Assembly (NCBI RefSeq): GCF_051020985.1
Contig: NW_027475161.1
Span: 558,001 to 622,000 of the forward strand
Source: Nomia melanderi
Lineage: Eukaryota > Arthropoda > Insecta > Hymenoptera > Halictidae
Length of the DNA stretch: 64,000 nt
Direction of reading: 5' to 3'
A model generated the notes under the pieces. The model did no database searches. It had not been told where the DNA came from and saw nothing but the letters and a program-made list of their open reading frames with translations. Position numbers and translations under genes: made by a program. Of the stretch, positions 53,716 through 64,000 are shown piece by piece; positions within the stretch are counted from its first letter, which is position 1; each line of letters starts with the position of its first letter.

Positions 53716-55254
53716 GTGAATTATCTGTAGGAGGCCCTGATGCATGAATCTGTGCAGCGGGAACGACCTCGGACCACCAGGGGCCGAGGAAACCACAGTC
53801 TCATGGGGCCGGACACTCAGGGTCAGGGGAAAATCCAATATATATCTGGTGATATCTCGGGTGCTATTAGAGATAGCGCAATAAACCAAAGTGAATTATC
53901 TGTAGGAGGCCCTGATGCATGAATCTGTGCAGCGGGAACGACCTCGGACCACCAGGGGCCGAGGAAACCACAGTCTCATGGGGCCGGACACTCAGGGTCA
54001 GGGGAAAATCCAATATATATCTGGTGATATCTCGGCTGCTATTACCGATAGCGCAATAAATCAAAGTGAATTATCTGCAGCAGGCCCTGGCGCATGAATC
54101 TGTGCAACGGGAACGACCTCGGACCACCAGGGGCCGAGAAAACCACAGTCTCATGGGGCCGGACACTCAGGGTCAGGGGAAAATCCAATATATATCTGGT
54201 GATATCTCTGGTGCTATTACAGATAGCGCAATAAATCAAAGTGCATTGTCTGTAGGAGGCCCTGGCGCACGAATCTGTGCAGCGGGAACGACCTCGGACC
54301 ACCAGGGGCCGAGAAAACCACCGTCTCATGGGGCCGGACACTCTAGGTCAGTGAAAAATCCAATATATATCTGGTGATATCTCGGGTGCTATTACAGATA
54401 GCGCAATAAATCAAAGTGCAATGTCTGTAGGAGGCCCTGATGCATGAATCTGTGCAGCGGGAACGACCTCGGACCACCAGGGGCCGAGGAAACCACAGTC
54501 TCATGGGGCCGGACACTCAGGGTCAGGGGAAAATCCAATATATATCTGGTGATATCTCGGCTGCTATTAGAGATAGCGCAATAAACCAAAGTGAATTATC
54601 TGCAGGAGGCCCTGGCGCATGAATGTGTGCAGCGGGAACGACCTCGGACCACCAGGGGCCGAGAAAACCGCAGTCTCATGGGGCTGGACACTCAGGGTCA
54701 GGGAAAAATCCAATATATATCTGGTGATATCTCGGGTGCTATTAGAGATAGCGCAATAAACCAAAGTGCATTATCTGCAGGAGGCCCTGGTGCATGAATC
54801 TGTGCAGCGGGAACGACCTCGGTCCACCAGGGGCCGAGAAAACCACCGTCTCATGGGGCTAGACACTCAGGGTGAGGGAAATGTCCAATATATATCTGTT
54901 GATATCTCGGGTGCTATTACCGATAGCGCAATAAATCAAAGTGCATTGTCTGTAGGAGGCCCTGGCGCCTGAATCTGTGCAGTGGGAACGACCTCGGTCA
55001 AATCAGGGGACGAGAAAACCACAGTCTCATGGGGCCGGACACTCACGGTCAGGGGAAAATCCAATATATATCTGGTGATATCTCGGGTGCTATTAGAGAT
55101 AGCGCAATAAATCAAAGTGCATTGTCTGTAGGAGGCCCTGGCGCATGAATCTGTGCAGCGGGAACGACCTCGGTCAAATCAGGGGACGAGAAAACCACAG
55201 TATCATGGGGCCGGACACTCACGGTCAGGGGAAAATCCAATATATATCTGGTGA
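53716..55254 (+). repeat. 29-monomer-lag (5,077 bp) repeat, copy 1
   Basis: These 1,539 bp recur at 58,793-60,331 with a constant offset of 5,077 bp (29x175+2). Very few substitutions were noticed, for example ctctaggtc near 54,344 against ctcaaggtc. Both copies contain two ggtcaaatcagg insertion monomers in a row and the gggctagacac and gaaatgtcc variants. The match ends at 55,255, where tgatatctc meets tgatttctc. Confidence 0.9.
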
Positions 55255-55943
55255 TATCTCGGGTGCTATTAGAGATAGCGCAATAAATCAAAGTGCATTG
55301 TCTGTAGGAGGCCCTGGCGCATGAATCTGTGCAGCGGGAACGACCTCGGACCTCCAGGGGCCGAGACAACCACCGTCTCATGGGGCCGGTTACTCAGGGT
55401 CAGGGTAAAATCCAATATATATCTGGTGATATCTCTGGTGCTATTACAGATAGCGCAATAAATCAAAGTGCATTGTCTGTAGGAGGCCCTGGCGCATGAA
55501 TCTGTGCAGCGGAGACGACCTTGGACCACCACGGGCCGAGGAAACCACCGTCTCATGGCGCCGGACACTCAGGGTCAGGGAAAAATCCAATATATATCTG
55601 GTGATACCTCGGGTGCTATTACAGATAGCGCAATAAATCAAAGTGCATTGTCTGTAGGAGGCCCTGGCGCCTAAACCTGTGCAGCGGGAACGACCTCGGA
55701 CCACGAGGGGCCGAGACAACCACCGTCTCATGGGGCCGGACACTCAGGGTCAGGGTAAAATCCAATATATATCTGGTGATATCTCGGGTGCTATTACACA
55801 TAGCGCAATAAATCAAAGTGAATTATCTGCAGGAGGCCCTCGCGCATGAATCTGTGCAGCGGGAACGACCTCGGACCACCAGGGGCCGAGAAGACCACCG
55901 TCCCGAGGCGCGGGACACTTAGGGTCAGTGAAAAATCCAATAT

Positions 55944-58760
55944 ATATCTGGTGATTTCTCGGGTGCTATTACAGATAGAGCAATAAATCAAAGTGCATTG
56001 TCTGTAGGAGGCCCTGGCGCCTGAATCTGTGCAGTGGGAACGACCTCGGACAACCAGGGGACGAGAAAACCACAGTCTCATGGGGCCGGACACTGAGGGT
56101 CAGGGTAAAATCCAATATATATCTGGTGATATCTCTGGTGCTATTACAGATAGCGCAATAAATCAAAGTGCATTGTCTGTAGGAGGCCCTGGCGCATGAG
56201 TCTGTGCAGCGGGAACGACCTCGGACCACCAGGGGCCGAGAAAACCACCGTCCCGAGGCGCCGGACACTTAGGGTCAGTGAAAAATCCAATATATATCTG
56301 GTGATATCTCGGGTGCTATTACAGATAGCTCAGTAAACCAAAGTGAATTATCTGCAGGAGGCACTGGCGCATGAATGTGTGCAGCGGGAACGACCTCGGA
56401 CCACCAGGGGCCGAGAAAACCGCAGTCTCATGGGGCCGGACACTCAGGGTCAGGGAAAAATCCAATATATATCTGGTGATATTTCGGGTGCTATTAGAGA
56501 TAGCGCAATAAACCAAAGTGCATTATCTGCAGGAGGCCCTGGTGCATGAATCTGTGCAGCGGGAACGACCTCGGTCCACCAGGGGCCGAGAAAACCACCG
56601 TCCCATGGGGCTGAACACTCAGGGTCAGGGGAAAATACAATATATATCTGGTGATATCTCGGGTGCTATTACAGATAGCGCAATAAATCAAAGTGCATTG
56701 TCTGTAGGAGGCCCTGGCGCATGAATCTGTGCAGCGGGAACGACCTCGGACCACCAGGGGCCGAGAAAACCACCGTCTCATGGGTCCGGGCACTCAGGGT
56801 CAGTGAAAAATCCAATATATATCTGGTGATATCTCGGGTGCTGTTACAGATAGCGGAATAAATCAAAGTGCATTGTCTGTAGGAGGCCCTGAGGCATGAA
56901 TCTGTGCAGCGGGAACGACCTCGGACCACCAGGGGCCGAGACAACCACCGTCTCATGGGGCCGGACACTCCGGGTCAGGGAAAAATTCAATATATATCTG
57001 GTGATATCTTGGGTGCTATTAGAGATAGCGCAATAAACCAAAGTGAATTATCTGCAGGAGGCCCTGGCGCATGAATCTGCGCAGCGGGAACGACCTCGGT
57101 GAACCAGGGGCCGAGAAAACCACCGTCTCATGGGGCTGGACACTCAGGGTGAGGGAAATATCCAATATATATCTGGTGATATCTCGGGTGCTATTACAGA
57201 TAGCGCAATAAATCAAAGTGCATTGTCTGTAGGAGGCCGTGGCGCATGAATCTGGGCAGCGGGAACGACCTCGGACCACCAGGGGCCGAGAAAACCACAG
57301 TCTCATGGGGCCGGACACTCAGGGTCAGGGAAAAATCCAATATATATCTGGTGATATCATGGGTGCTATTAGAGATAGCGCAATAAACCAAAGTGAATTA
57401 TCTGCAGGAGGCCCTGGCGCATGAATCTGTGCAGCGGGAACGACCTCGGACCACCAGGGGCCGAGACAACCACCGTCTCATGGGGCCGGACACTGAGGGT
57501 CAGGGTAAAATCCAATATATATCTGGTGATATCTCGGGTGCTATTAGAGATAGCGCAATAAACCAAAGTGCATTGTCTGTAGGAGGCCCTGATGCATGAA
57601 TCTGTGCAGCGGGAACGACCTCGGACCACCAGGGGCCGAGAAAACCACAGTCTCATGGGGCCGGACACTCAGGGTCAGGGAAAAATCCAATATATATCTG
57701 GTGATATCATGGGTGCTATTAGAGATAGCGCAATAAACCAAAGTGAATTATCTGCAGGAGGCCCTGGCGCATGAATCTGTGCAGCGGGAACGACCTCGGA
57801 CCACCAGGGGCCGAGAAAACCACAGTCTCATGCGGCCGGACACTCAGGGTCAGGGGAAAATCCAATATATATCTGGTGATATCTCGGGTGCTATTAGAGA
57901 TAGCGCAATAAACCAAAGTGGATTATCTGTAGGAGGCCCTGATGCATGAATCTGTGCAGCGGGAACGACCTCGGACCACCAGGGGCCGAGCAAACCACAG
58001 TCTCATGGGGCCGGACACTCAGGTTCAGGGGAAAATCCAATATATATCTGGTGATATCTCGGCTGCTATTACCGATAGCGCAATAAATCAAAGTGAATTA
58101 TCTGCAGCAGGCCCTGGCGCATGAATCTGTGCAACGGGAACGACCTCGGACCACCAGGGGCCGAGAAAACCACAGTCTCATGGGGCCAGACACTCAGGGT
58201 CAGGGGAAAATCCAATATATATCTGGTGATATCTCGGGTGCTATTACAGATAGGGCAATAAATCAAAGTGCATTGTCTGTAGGAGGCCCTGGCACATGAA
58301 TCTGTGCAGCGGGAACGACCTCGGACCACCAGGGGCCGAGAAAACCACCGTCCCGAGGCGCGGGACACTTAGGGTCAGTGAAAAATCCAATATATATCTG
58401 GTGATTTCTCGGGTGCTATTACAGATAGAGCAATAAATCAAAGTGCATTGTCTGTAGGAGGCCCTGGCGCCTGAATCTGTGCAGTGGGAACGACCTCGGA
58501 CAACCAGGGGACGAGAAAACCACAGTCTCATGGGGCCGGACACTGAGGGTCAGGGTAAAATCCAATATATATCTGGTGATATCTCTGGTGCTATTACAGA
58601 TAGCGCAATAAATCAAAGTGCATTGTCTGTAGGAGGCCCTGGCGCATGAGTCTGTGCAGCGGGAACGACCTCGGACCACCAGGGGCCGAGAAAACCACCG
58701 TCCCGAGGCGCCGGACACTTAGGGTCAGTGAAAAATCCAATATATATCTGGTGATATCTC
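55944..58760 (+). repeat. 27-monomer-lag (4,727 bp) repeat, copy 1
   Basis: Bases 56,845-58,760 recur at 61,572-63,487 at offset 4,727 (27x175+2). The part before 56.7 kb recurs at offset 4,902, and the part before 56.3 kb at offset 4,377. Copy 2 thus has three extra monomers near 60.7-61.2 kb and one fewer near 61.57 kb. Markers are gatatcatgggtgc (57,356), gaatctgcgcagc (57,073), gatttctcgggtgc (58,403) and cccgaggcgcgggac (58,351). Confidence 0.85.
57721..57895 (+). repeat. Representative E-haplotype monomer
   Basis: This unit shows the E haplotype clearly: G at monomer base 2, C18, A26, A30 and C35, the last creating a PstI site (ctgcag). It also carries the common caccaggggccgag block, the gatatc (EcoRV) site near base 160 and the AT-rich ccaatatatatctgg block at 142-155. 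It differs from the majority form by tgcggcc in place of tggggcc. E-type monomers occur throughout the array, intermixed with A-type ones and not in strict alternation. Confidence 0.85.
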
Positions 58761-58792
58761 GGGTGCTATTACAGATAGCGCAATAAATCAAA

Positions 58793-60331
58793 GTGAATTA
58801 TCTGTAGGAGGCCCTGATGCATGAATCTGTGCAGCGGGAACGACCTCGGACCACCAGGGGCCGAGGAAACCACAGTCTCATGGGGCCGGACACTCAGGGT
58901 CAGGGGAAAATCCAATATATATCTGGTGATATCTCGGGTGCTATTAGAGATAGCGCAATAAACCAAAGTGAATTATCTGTAGGAGGCCCTGATGCATGAA
59001 TCTGTGCAGCGGGAACGACCTCGGACCACCAGGGGCCGAGGAAACCACAGTCTCATGGGGCCGGACACTCAGGGTCAGGGGAAAATCCAATATATATCTG
59101 GTGATATCTCGGCTGCTATTACCGATAGCGCAATAAATCAAAGTGAATTATCTGCAGCAGGCCCTGGCGCATGAATCTGTGCAACGGGAACGACCTCGGA
59201 CCACCAGGGGCCGAGAAAACCACAGTCTCATGGGGCCGGACACTCAGGGTCAGGGGAAAATCCAATATATATCTGGTGATATCTCTGGTGCTATTACAGA
59301 TAGCGCAATAAATCAAAGTGCATTGTCTGTAGGAGGCCCTGGCGCACGAATCTGTGCAGCGGGAACGACCTCGGACCACCAGGGGCCGAGAAAACCACCG
59401 TCTCATGGGGCCGGACACTCAAGGTCAGTGAAAAATCCAATATATATCTGGTGATATCTCGGGTGCTATTACAGATAGCGCAATAAATCAAAGTGCAATG
59501 TCTGTAGGAGGCCCTGATGCATGAATCTGTGCAGCGGGAACGACCTCGGACCACCAGGGGCCGAGGAAACCACAGTCTCATGGGGCCGGACACTCAGGGT
59601 CAGGGGAAAATCCAATATATATCTGGTGATATCTCGGCTGCTATTAGAGATAGCGCAATAAACCAAAGTGAATTATCTGCAGGAGGCCCTGGCGCATGAA
59701 TGTGTGCAGCGGGAACGACCTCGGACCACCAGGGGCCGAGAAAACCGCAGTCTCATGGGGCTGGACACTCAGGGTCAGGGAAAAATCCAATATATATCTG
59801 GTGATATCTCGGGTGCTATTAGAGATAGCGCAATAAACCAAAGTGCATTATCTGCAGGAGGCCCTGGTGCATGAATCTGTGCAGCGGGAACGACCTCGGT
59901 CCACCAGGGGCCGAGAAAACCACCGTCTCATGGGGCTAGACACTCAGGGTGAGGGAAATGTCCAATATATATCTGTTGATATCTCGGGTGCTATTACCGA
60001 TAGCGCAATAAATCAAAGTGCATTGTCTGTAGGAGGCCCTGGCGCCTGAATCTGTGCAGTGGGAACGACCTCGGTCAAATCAGGGGACGAGAAAACCACA
60101 GTCTCATGGGGCCGGACACTCACGGTCAGGGGAAAATCCAATATATATCTGGTGATATCTCGGGTGCTATTAGAGATAGCGCAATAAATCAAAGTGCATT
60201 GTCTGTAGGAGGCCCTGGCGCATGAATCTGTGCAGCGGGAACGACCTCGGTCAAATCAGGGGACGAGAAAACCACAGTATCATGGGGCCGGACACTCACG
60301 GTCAGGGGAAAATCCAATATATATCTGGTGA
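58793..60331 (+). repeat. 29-monomer-lag (5,077 bp) repeat, copy 2
   Basis: This is a near-perfect copy of 53,716-55,254. Upstream it joins the 55.9-58.7 kb block. Downstream it switches, inside the AT-rich block at about 60,311-60,332, into the dimer block that also lies at 55.95 and 58.4 kb. Confidence 0.9.
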
Positions 60332-60345
60332 TTTCTCGGGTGCTA

Positions 60346-61005
60346 TTACAGATAGAGCAATAAATCAAAGTGCATTGTCTGTAGGAGGCCCTGGCGCCTG
60401 AATCTGTGCAGTGGGAACGACCTCGGACAACCAGGGGACGAGAAAACCACAGTCTCATGGGGCCGGACACTGAGGGTCAGGGTAAAATCCAATATATATC
60501 TGGTGATATCTCTGGTGCTATTACAGATAGCGCAATAAATCAAAGTGCATTGTCTGTAGGAGGCCCTGGCGCATGAGTCTGTGCAGCGGGAACGACCTCG
60601 GACCACCAGGGGCCGAGAAAACCACCGTCCCGAGGCGCCGGACACTTAGGGTCAGTGAAAAATCCAATATATATCTGGTGATATCTCGGGTGCTATTACA
60701 GATAGCGCAATAAATCAAAGTGCATTGTCTGTAGGAGGCCCTGGCGCCTGAATCTGTGCAGTGGGAACGACCTCGGACAACCAGGGGACGAGAAAACCAC
60801 AGTCTCATGGGGCCGGACACTCAGGGTCAGGGTAAAATCCAATATATATCTGGTGATATCTCTGGTGCTATTACAGATAGCGCAATAAATCAAAGTGCAT
60901 TGTCTGTAGGAGGCCCTGGCGCATGAGTCTGTGCAGCGGGAACGACCTCGGACCACCAGGGGCCGAGAAAACCACAGACGCATGGGGCCGGACACTCAGG
61001 GTCAG
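60346..61005 (+). repeat. Dimeric (350 bp) sub-array
   Basis: Two monomer types alternate. One has cgcctgaatctgtgcagtgg, cggacaaccagg and ggacgag; the other has cgcatgagtctgtgcagcgg and the standard caccaggggccgag. The pair recurs with a 350 bp lag here and at 63,146-63,805. Single dimers lie at about 51,942-52,290, 55,969-56,300 and 58,419-58,760. The first type lacks two of the eight consensus CpG sites (agcggg to agtggg, and ggccgag to ggacgag). Confidence 0.8.
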
Positions 61006-61220
61006 GGTAAAATCCAATATATATCTGGTGATATCTCTGGTGCTATTACAGATAGCGCAATAAATCAAAGTGCATTGTCTGTAGGAGGCCCTGGCGCATG
61101 AATCTGTGCAGCGGGAACGACCTCGGACCAACATCGGCAGAGAAAACCACAGTCTCATGGGGTCGGACACTCAGGGTCAGGGAAAAATCCAATATATATC
61201 TGGTGATATCTCGGGTGCTA

Positions 61221-63487
61221 TTACAGATAGCTCAGTAAACCAAAGTGAATTATCTGCAGGAGGCACTGGCGCATGAATGTGTGCAGCGGGAACGACCTCG
61301 GACCACCAGGGGCCGAGAAAACCGCAGTCTCATGGGGCCGGACACTCAGGGTCAGGGAAAAATCCAATATATATCTGGTGATATTTCGGGTGCTATTAGA
61401 GATAGCGCAATAAACCAAAGTGCATTATCTGCAGGAGGCCCTGGTGCATGAATCTGTGCAGCGGGAACGACCTCGGTCCACCAGGGGCCGAGAAAACCAC
61501 CGTCCCATGGGGCTGAACACTCAGGGTCAGGGGAAAATACAATATATATCTGGTGATATCTCGGGTGCTATTACAGATAGCGCAATAAATCAAAGTGCAT
61601 TGTCTGTAGGAGGCCCTGGCGCATGAATCTGTGCAGCGGGAACGACCTCGGACCACCAGGGGCCGAGACAACCACCGTCTCATGGGGCCGGACACTCCGG
61701 GTCAGGGAAAAAATCAATATATATCTGGTGATATCTTGGGTGCTATTAGAGATAGCGCAATAAACCAAAGTGAATTATCTGCAGGAGGCCCTGGCGCATG
61801 AATCTGCGCAGCGGGAACGACCTCGGTGAACCAGGGGCCGAGAAAACCACCGTCTCATGGGGCTGGACACTCAGGGTGAGGGAAATATCCAATATATATC
61901 TGGTGATATCTCGGGTGCTATTACAGATAGCGCAATAAATCAAAGTGCATTGTCTGTAGGAGGCCGTGGCGCATGAATCTGGGCAGCGGGAACGACCTCG
62001 GACCACCAGGGGCCGAGAAAACCACAGTCTCATGGGGCCGGACACTCAGGGTCAGGGAAAAATCCAATATATATCTGGTGATATCATGGGTGCTATTAGA
62101 GATAGCGCAATAAACCAAAGTGAATTATCTGCAGGAGGCCCTGGCGCATGAATCTGTGCAGCGGGAACGACCTCGGACCACCAGGGGCCGAGACAACCAC
62201 CGTCTCATGGGGCCGGACACTGAGGGTCAGGGTAAAATCCAATATATATCTGGTGATATCTCGGGTGCTATTAGAGATAGCGCAATAAACCAAAGTGCAT
62301 TGTCTGTAGGAGGCCCTGATGCATGAATCTGTGCAGCGGGAACGACCTCGGACCACCAGGGGCCGAGCAAACCACAGTCTCATGGGGCCGGACACTCAGG
62401 GTCAGGGGAAAATCCAATATATATCTGGTGATATCTCTGGTGCTATTACAGATAGCGCAATAAATCAAAGTGCATTGTCTGTAGGAGGCCCTGGCGCACG
62501 AATCTGTGCAGCGGGAACGACCTCGGACCACCAGGGGCCGAGAAAACCACAGTCTCATGCGGCCGGACACTCAGGGTCAGGGGAAAATCCAATATATATC
62601 TGGTGATATCTCGGGTGCTATTAGAGATAGCGCAATAAACCAAAGTGGATTATCTGTAGGAGGCCCTGATGCATGAATCTGTGCAGCGGGAACGACCTCG
62701 GACCACCAGGGGCCGAGGAAACCACAGTCTCATGGGGCCGGACACTCAGGTTCAGGGGAAAATCCAATATATATCTGGTGATATCTCGGCTGCTATTACC
62801 GATAGCGCAATAAATCAAAGTGAATTATCTGCAGCAGGCCCTGGCGCATGAATCTGTGCAACGGGAACGACCTCGGACCACCAGGGGCCGAGAAAACCAC
62901 AGTCTCATGGGGCCAGACACTCAGGGTCAGGGGAAAATCCAATATATATCTGGTGATATCTCGGGTGCTATTACAGATAGGGCAATAAATCAAAGTGCAT
63001 TGTCTGTAGGAGGCCCTGGCACATGAATCTGTGCAGCGGGAACGACCTCGGACCACCAGGGGCCGAGAAAACCACCGTCCCGAGGCGCGGGACACTTAGG
63101 GTCAGTGAAAAATCCAATATATATCTGGTGATTTCTCGGGTGCTATTACAGATAGAGCAATAAATCAAAGTGCATTGTCTGTAGGAGGCCCTGGCGCCTG
63201 AATCTGTGCAGTGGGAACGACCTCGGACAACCAGGGGACGAGAAAACCACAGTCTCATGGGGCCGGACACTGAGGGTCAGGGTAAAATCCAATATATATC
63301 TGGTGATATCTCTGGTGCTATTACAGATAGCGCAATAAATCAAAGTGCATTGTCTGTAGGAGGCCCTGGCGCATGAGTCTGTGCAGCGGGAACGACCTCG
63401 GACCACCAGGGGCCGAGAAAACCACCGTCCCGAGGCGCCGGACACTTAGGGTCAGTGAAAAATCCAATATATATCTGGTGATATCTC
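61221..63487 (+). repeat. 27-monomer-lag (4,727 bp) repeat, copy 2
   Basis: This copy of 56.3-58.76 kb lacks one monomer near 61,570. It differs from copy 1 in a compact patch at 62,408-62,499 (10 substitutions in 92 bp) plus isolated sites such as 62,368 and 62,718. Outside the patch identity is very high. Confidence 0.85.
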
Positions 63488-64000
63488 GGGTGCTATTACA
63501 GATAGCGCAATAAATCAAAGTGCATTGTCTGTAGGAGGCCCTGGCGCCTGAATCTGTGCAGTGGGAACGACCTCGGACAACCAGGGGACGAGAAAACCAC
63601 AGTCTCATGGGGCCGGACACTCAGGGTCAGGGTAAAATCCAATATATATCTGGTGATATCTCTGGTGCTATTACAGATAGCGCAATAAATCAAAGTGCAT
63701 TGTCTGTAGGAGGCCCTGGCGCATGAGTCTGTGCAGCGGGAACGACCTCGGACCACCAGGGGCCGAGAAAACCACAGACGCATGGGGCCGGACACTCAGG
63801 GTCAGGGGAAAATCCAATATATATCTGGTGATATCTCGGCTGCTATTAGAGATAGCGCAATAAATCAAAGTGCATTGTCTGTAGGAGGCCCTGGCGCATG
63901 AATCTGTGCAGCGGGAACGACCTCGGACCAACATCGGCAGAGAAAACCACAGTCTCATGGGGTCGGACACTCAGGGTCAGGGAAAAATCCAATATATATC
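63111..64000 (+). repeat. 16-monomer-lag (2,800 bp) copy of 60,311-61,200
   Basis: The final 890 bp repeat 60,311-61,200 at exactly 2,800 bp, including the dimeric block, the gacgcatgg unit and the ggaccaacatcggcagag unit. The only cluster of differences is at 63,808-63,849 (4 substitutions in 42 bp). The array continues beyond the window: the last base falls within the tatatatc block of a monomer. Confidence 0.85.

Larger units (their letters stand above)
1..64000 (+). repeat. Satellite DNA array, 175 bp monomer, about 366 head-to-tail copies
   Basis: The same 175 bp unit repeats from the first to the last base, always in one orientation, with no interrupting sequence. Landmarks in each unit, in order, are agatagcgcaataa, aggaggccctggcgc, cagcgggaacgacctcgg, accaggggccgag, ggccggacactcagggtc, ccaatatatatctgg and tgatatctcgggtgctatt. 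A hand count of one consensus unit gives about 52.6% GC, 52 G against 40 C, and 8 CpG sites where about 12 would be expected by chance. Arrays of this size with a near-nucleosomal unit are known from eukaryotic centromeres and heterochromatin, so that location is inferred. Family and species are not recognised. No coding function is proposed: 175 is 3x58+1, so every reading frame shifts at each unit. Confidence 0.98.

Noticed and set aside
1..64000. CRISPR array
   Set aside because: There are no spacers: units are contiguous and similar along their whole 175 bp length.
1..64000. tRNA, 5S rRNA or other Pol III-derived satellite origin
   Set aside because: No convincing A-box and B-box pair with correct spacing, no cloverleaf and no terminal T run were seen in the monomer.
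1..64000. Human or primate alpha satellite, because of the similar unit length
   Set aside because: The length is 175 and not about 171 bp, base composition is much more GC-rich, and no alpha-satellite landmark is present.

Overview
The whole 64 kb window is one uninterrupted tandem array of a satellite DNA with a 175 bp monomer. All copies run head to tail in the same orientation, about 366 in total. I see no gene, RNA gene, transposon, CRISPR array or unique single-copy stretch. An array this long, with a nucleosome-sized monomer and multi-monomer higher-order repeats (HORs), points to a eukaryotic chromosome, most likely centromeric or pericentromeric heterochromatin. I do not recognise the satellite family or the species. 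The monomer is about 53% GC, G-rich on the given strand, and lacks a CENP-B box. It does not look like primate alpha satellite.

Register: base 1 of the window is used as monomer base 1, so monomers start at 1, 176, 351 and so on. The spacing is exactly 175 bp up to about 19.9 kb. The indels I could find then account exactly for 363 monomers between equivalent anchor points at 174 and 63,671. Two linked haplotypes recur: 'E' (C18, A26, A30, C35) and 'A' (T18, C26, G30, T35).

Layout. (1) 1-19.7 kb is a young HOR zone. It holds a 16-mer (2,800 bp) present twice in tandem at 346-5,978, an 8-mer and a 19-mer re-use of pieces at 5.5-10.7 kb, and a 27-mer (4,725 bp) present 1.96 times at 9,412-18,657. 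The window start is itself another copy of 16.6-19.7 kb. (2) 19.7-31.8 kb is an older, mostly HOR-free zone. It has the most diverged monomers, one monomer shortened by 25 bp, and only short local duplications of 1, 4 and 6 monomers. (3) 31.8-48.8 kb holds an 11-mer tandem duplication nested in a 50-mer (8,745 bp) HOR, most of which recurs at 42.4-48.8 kb minus two monomers. (4) 48.8-64 kb is a mosaic of 4.0-5.1 kb lags (23-29 monomers), an embedded dimer, a second 16-monomer lag, and patches that look like gene conversion.

Many open frames of 60-153 codons exist on both strands, but they are by-products of the repeat. Because 175 is not divisible by 3, the frame shifts at every monomer and each frame soon closes. 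No CDS is annotated. The biology here is array evolution: unequal exchange, segmental amplification, conversion and slippage, all readable from shared diagnostic variants.
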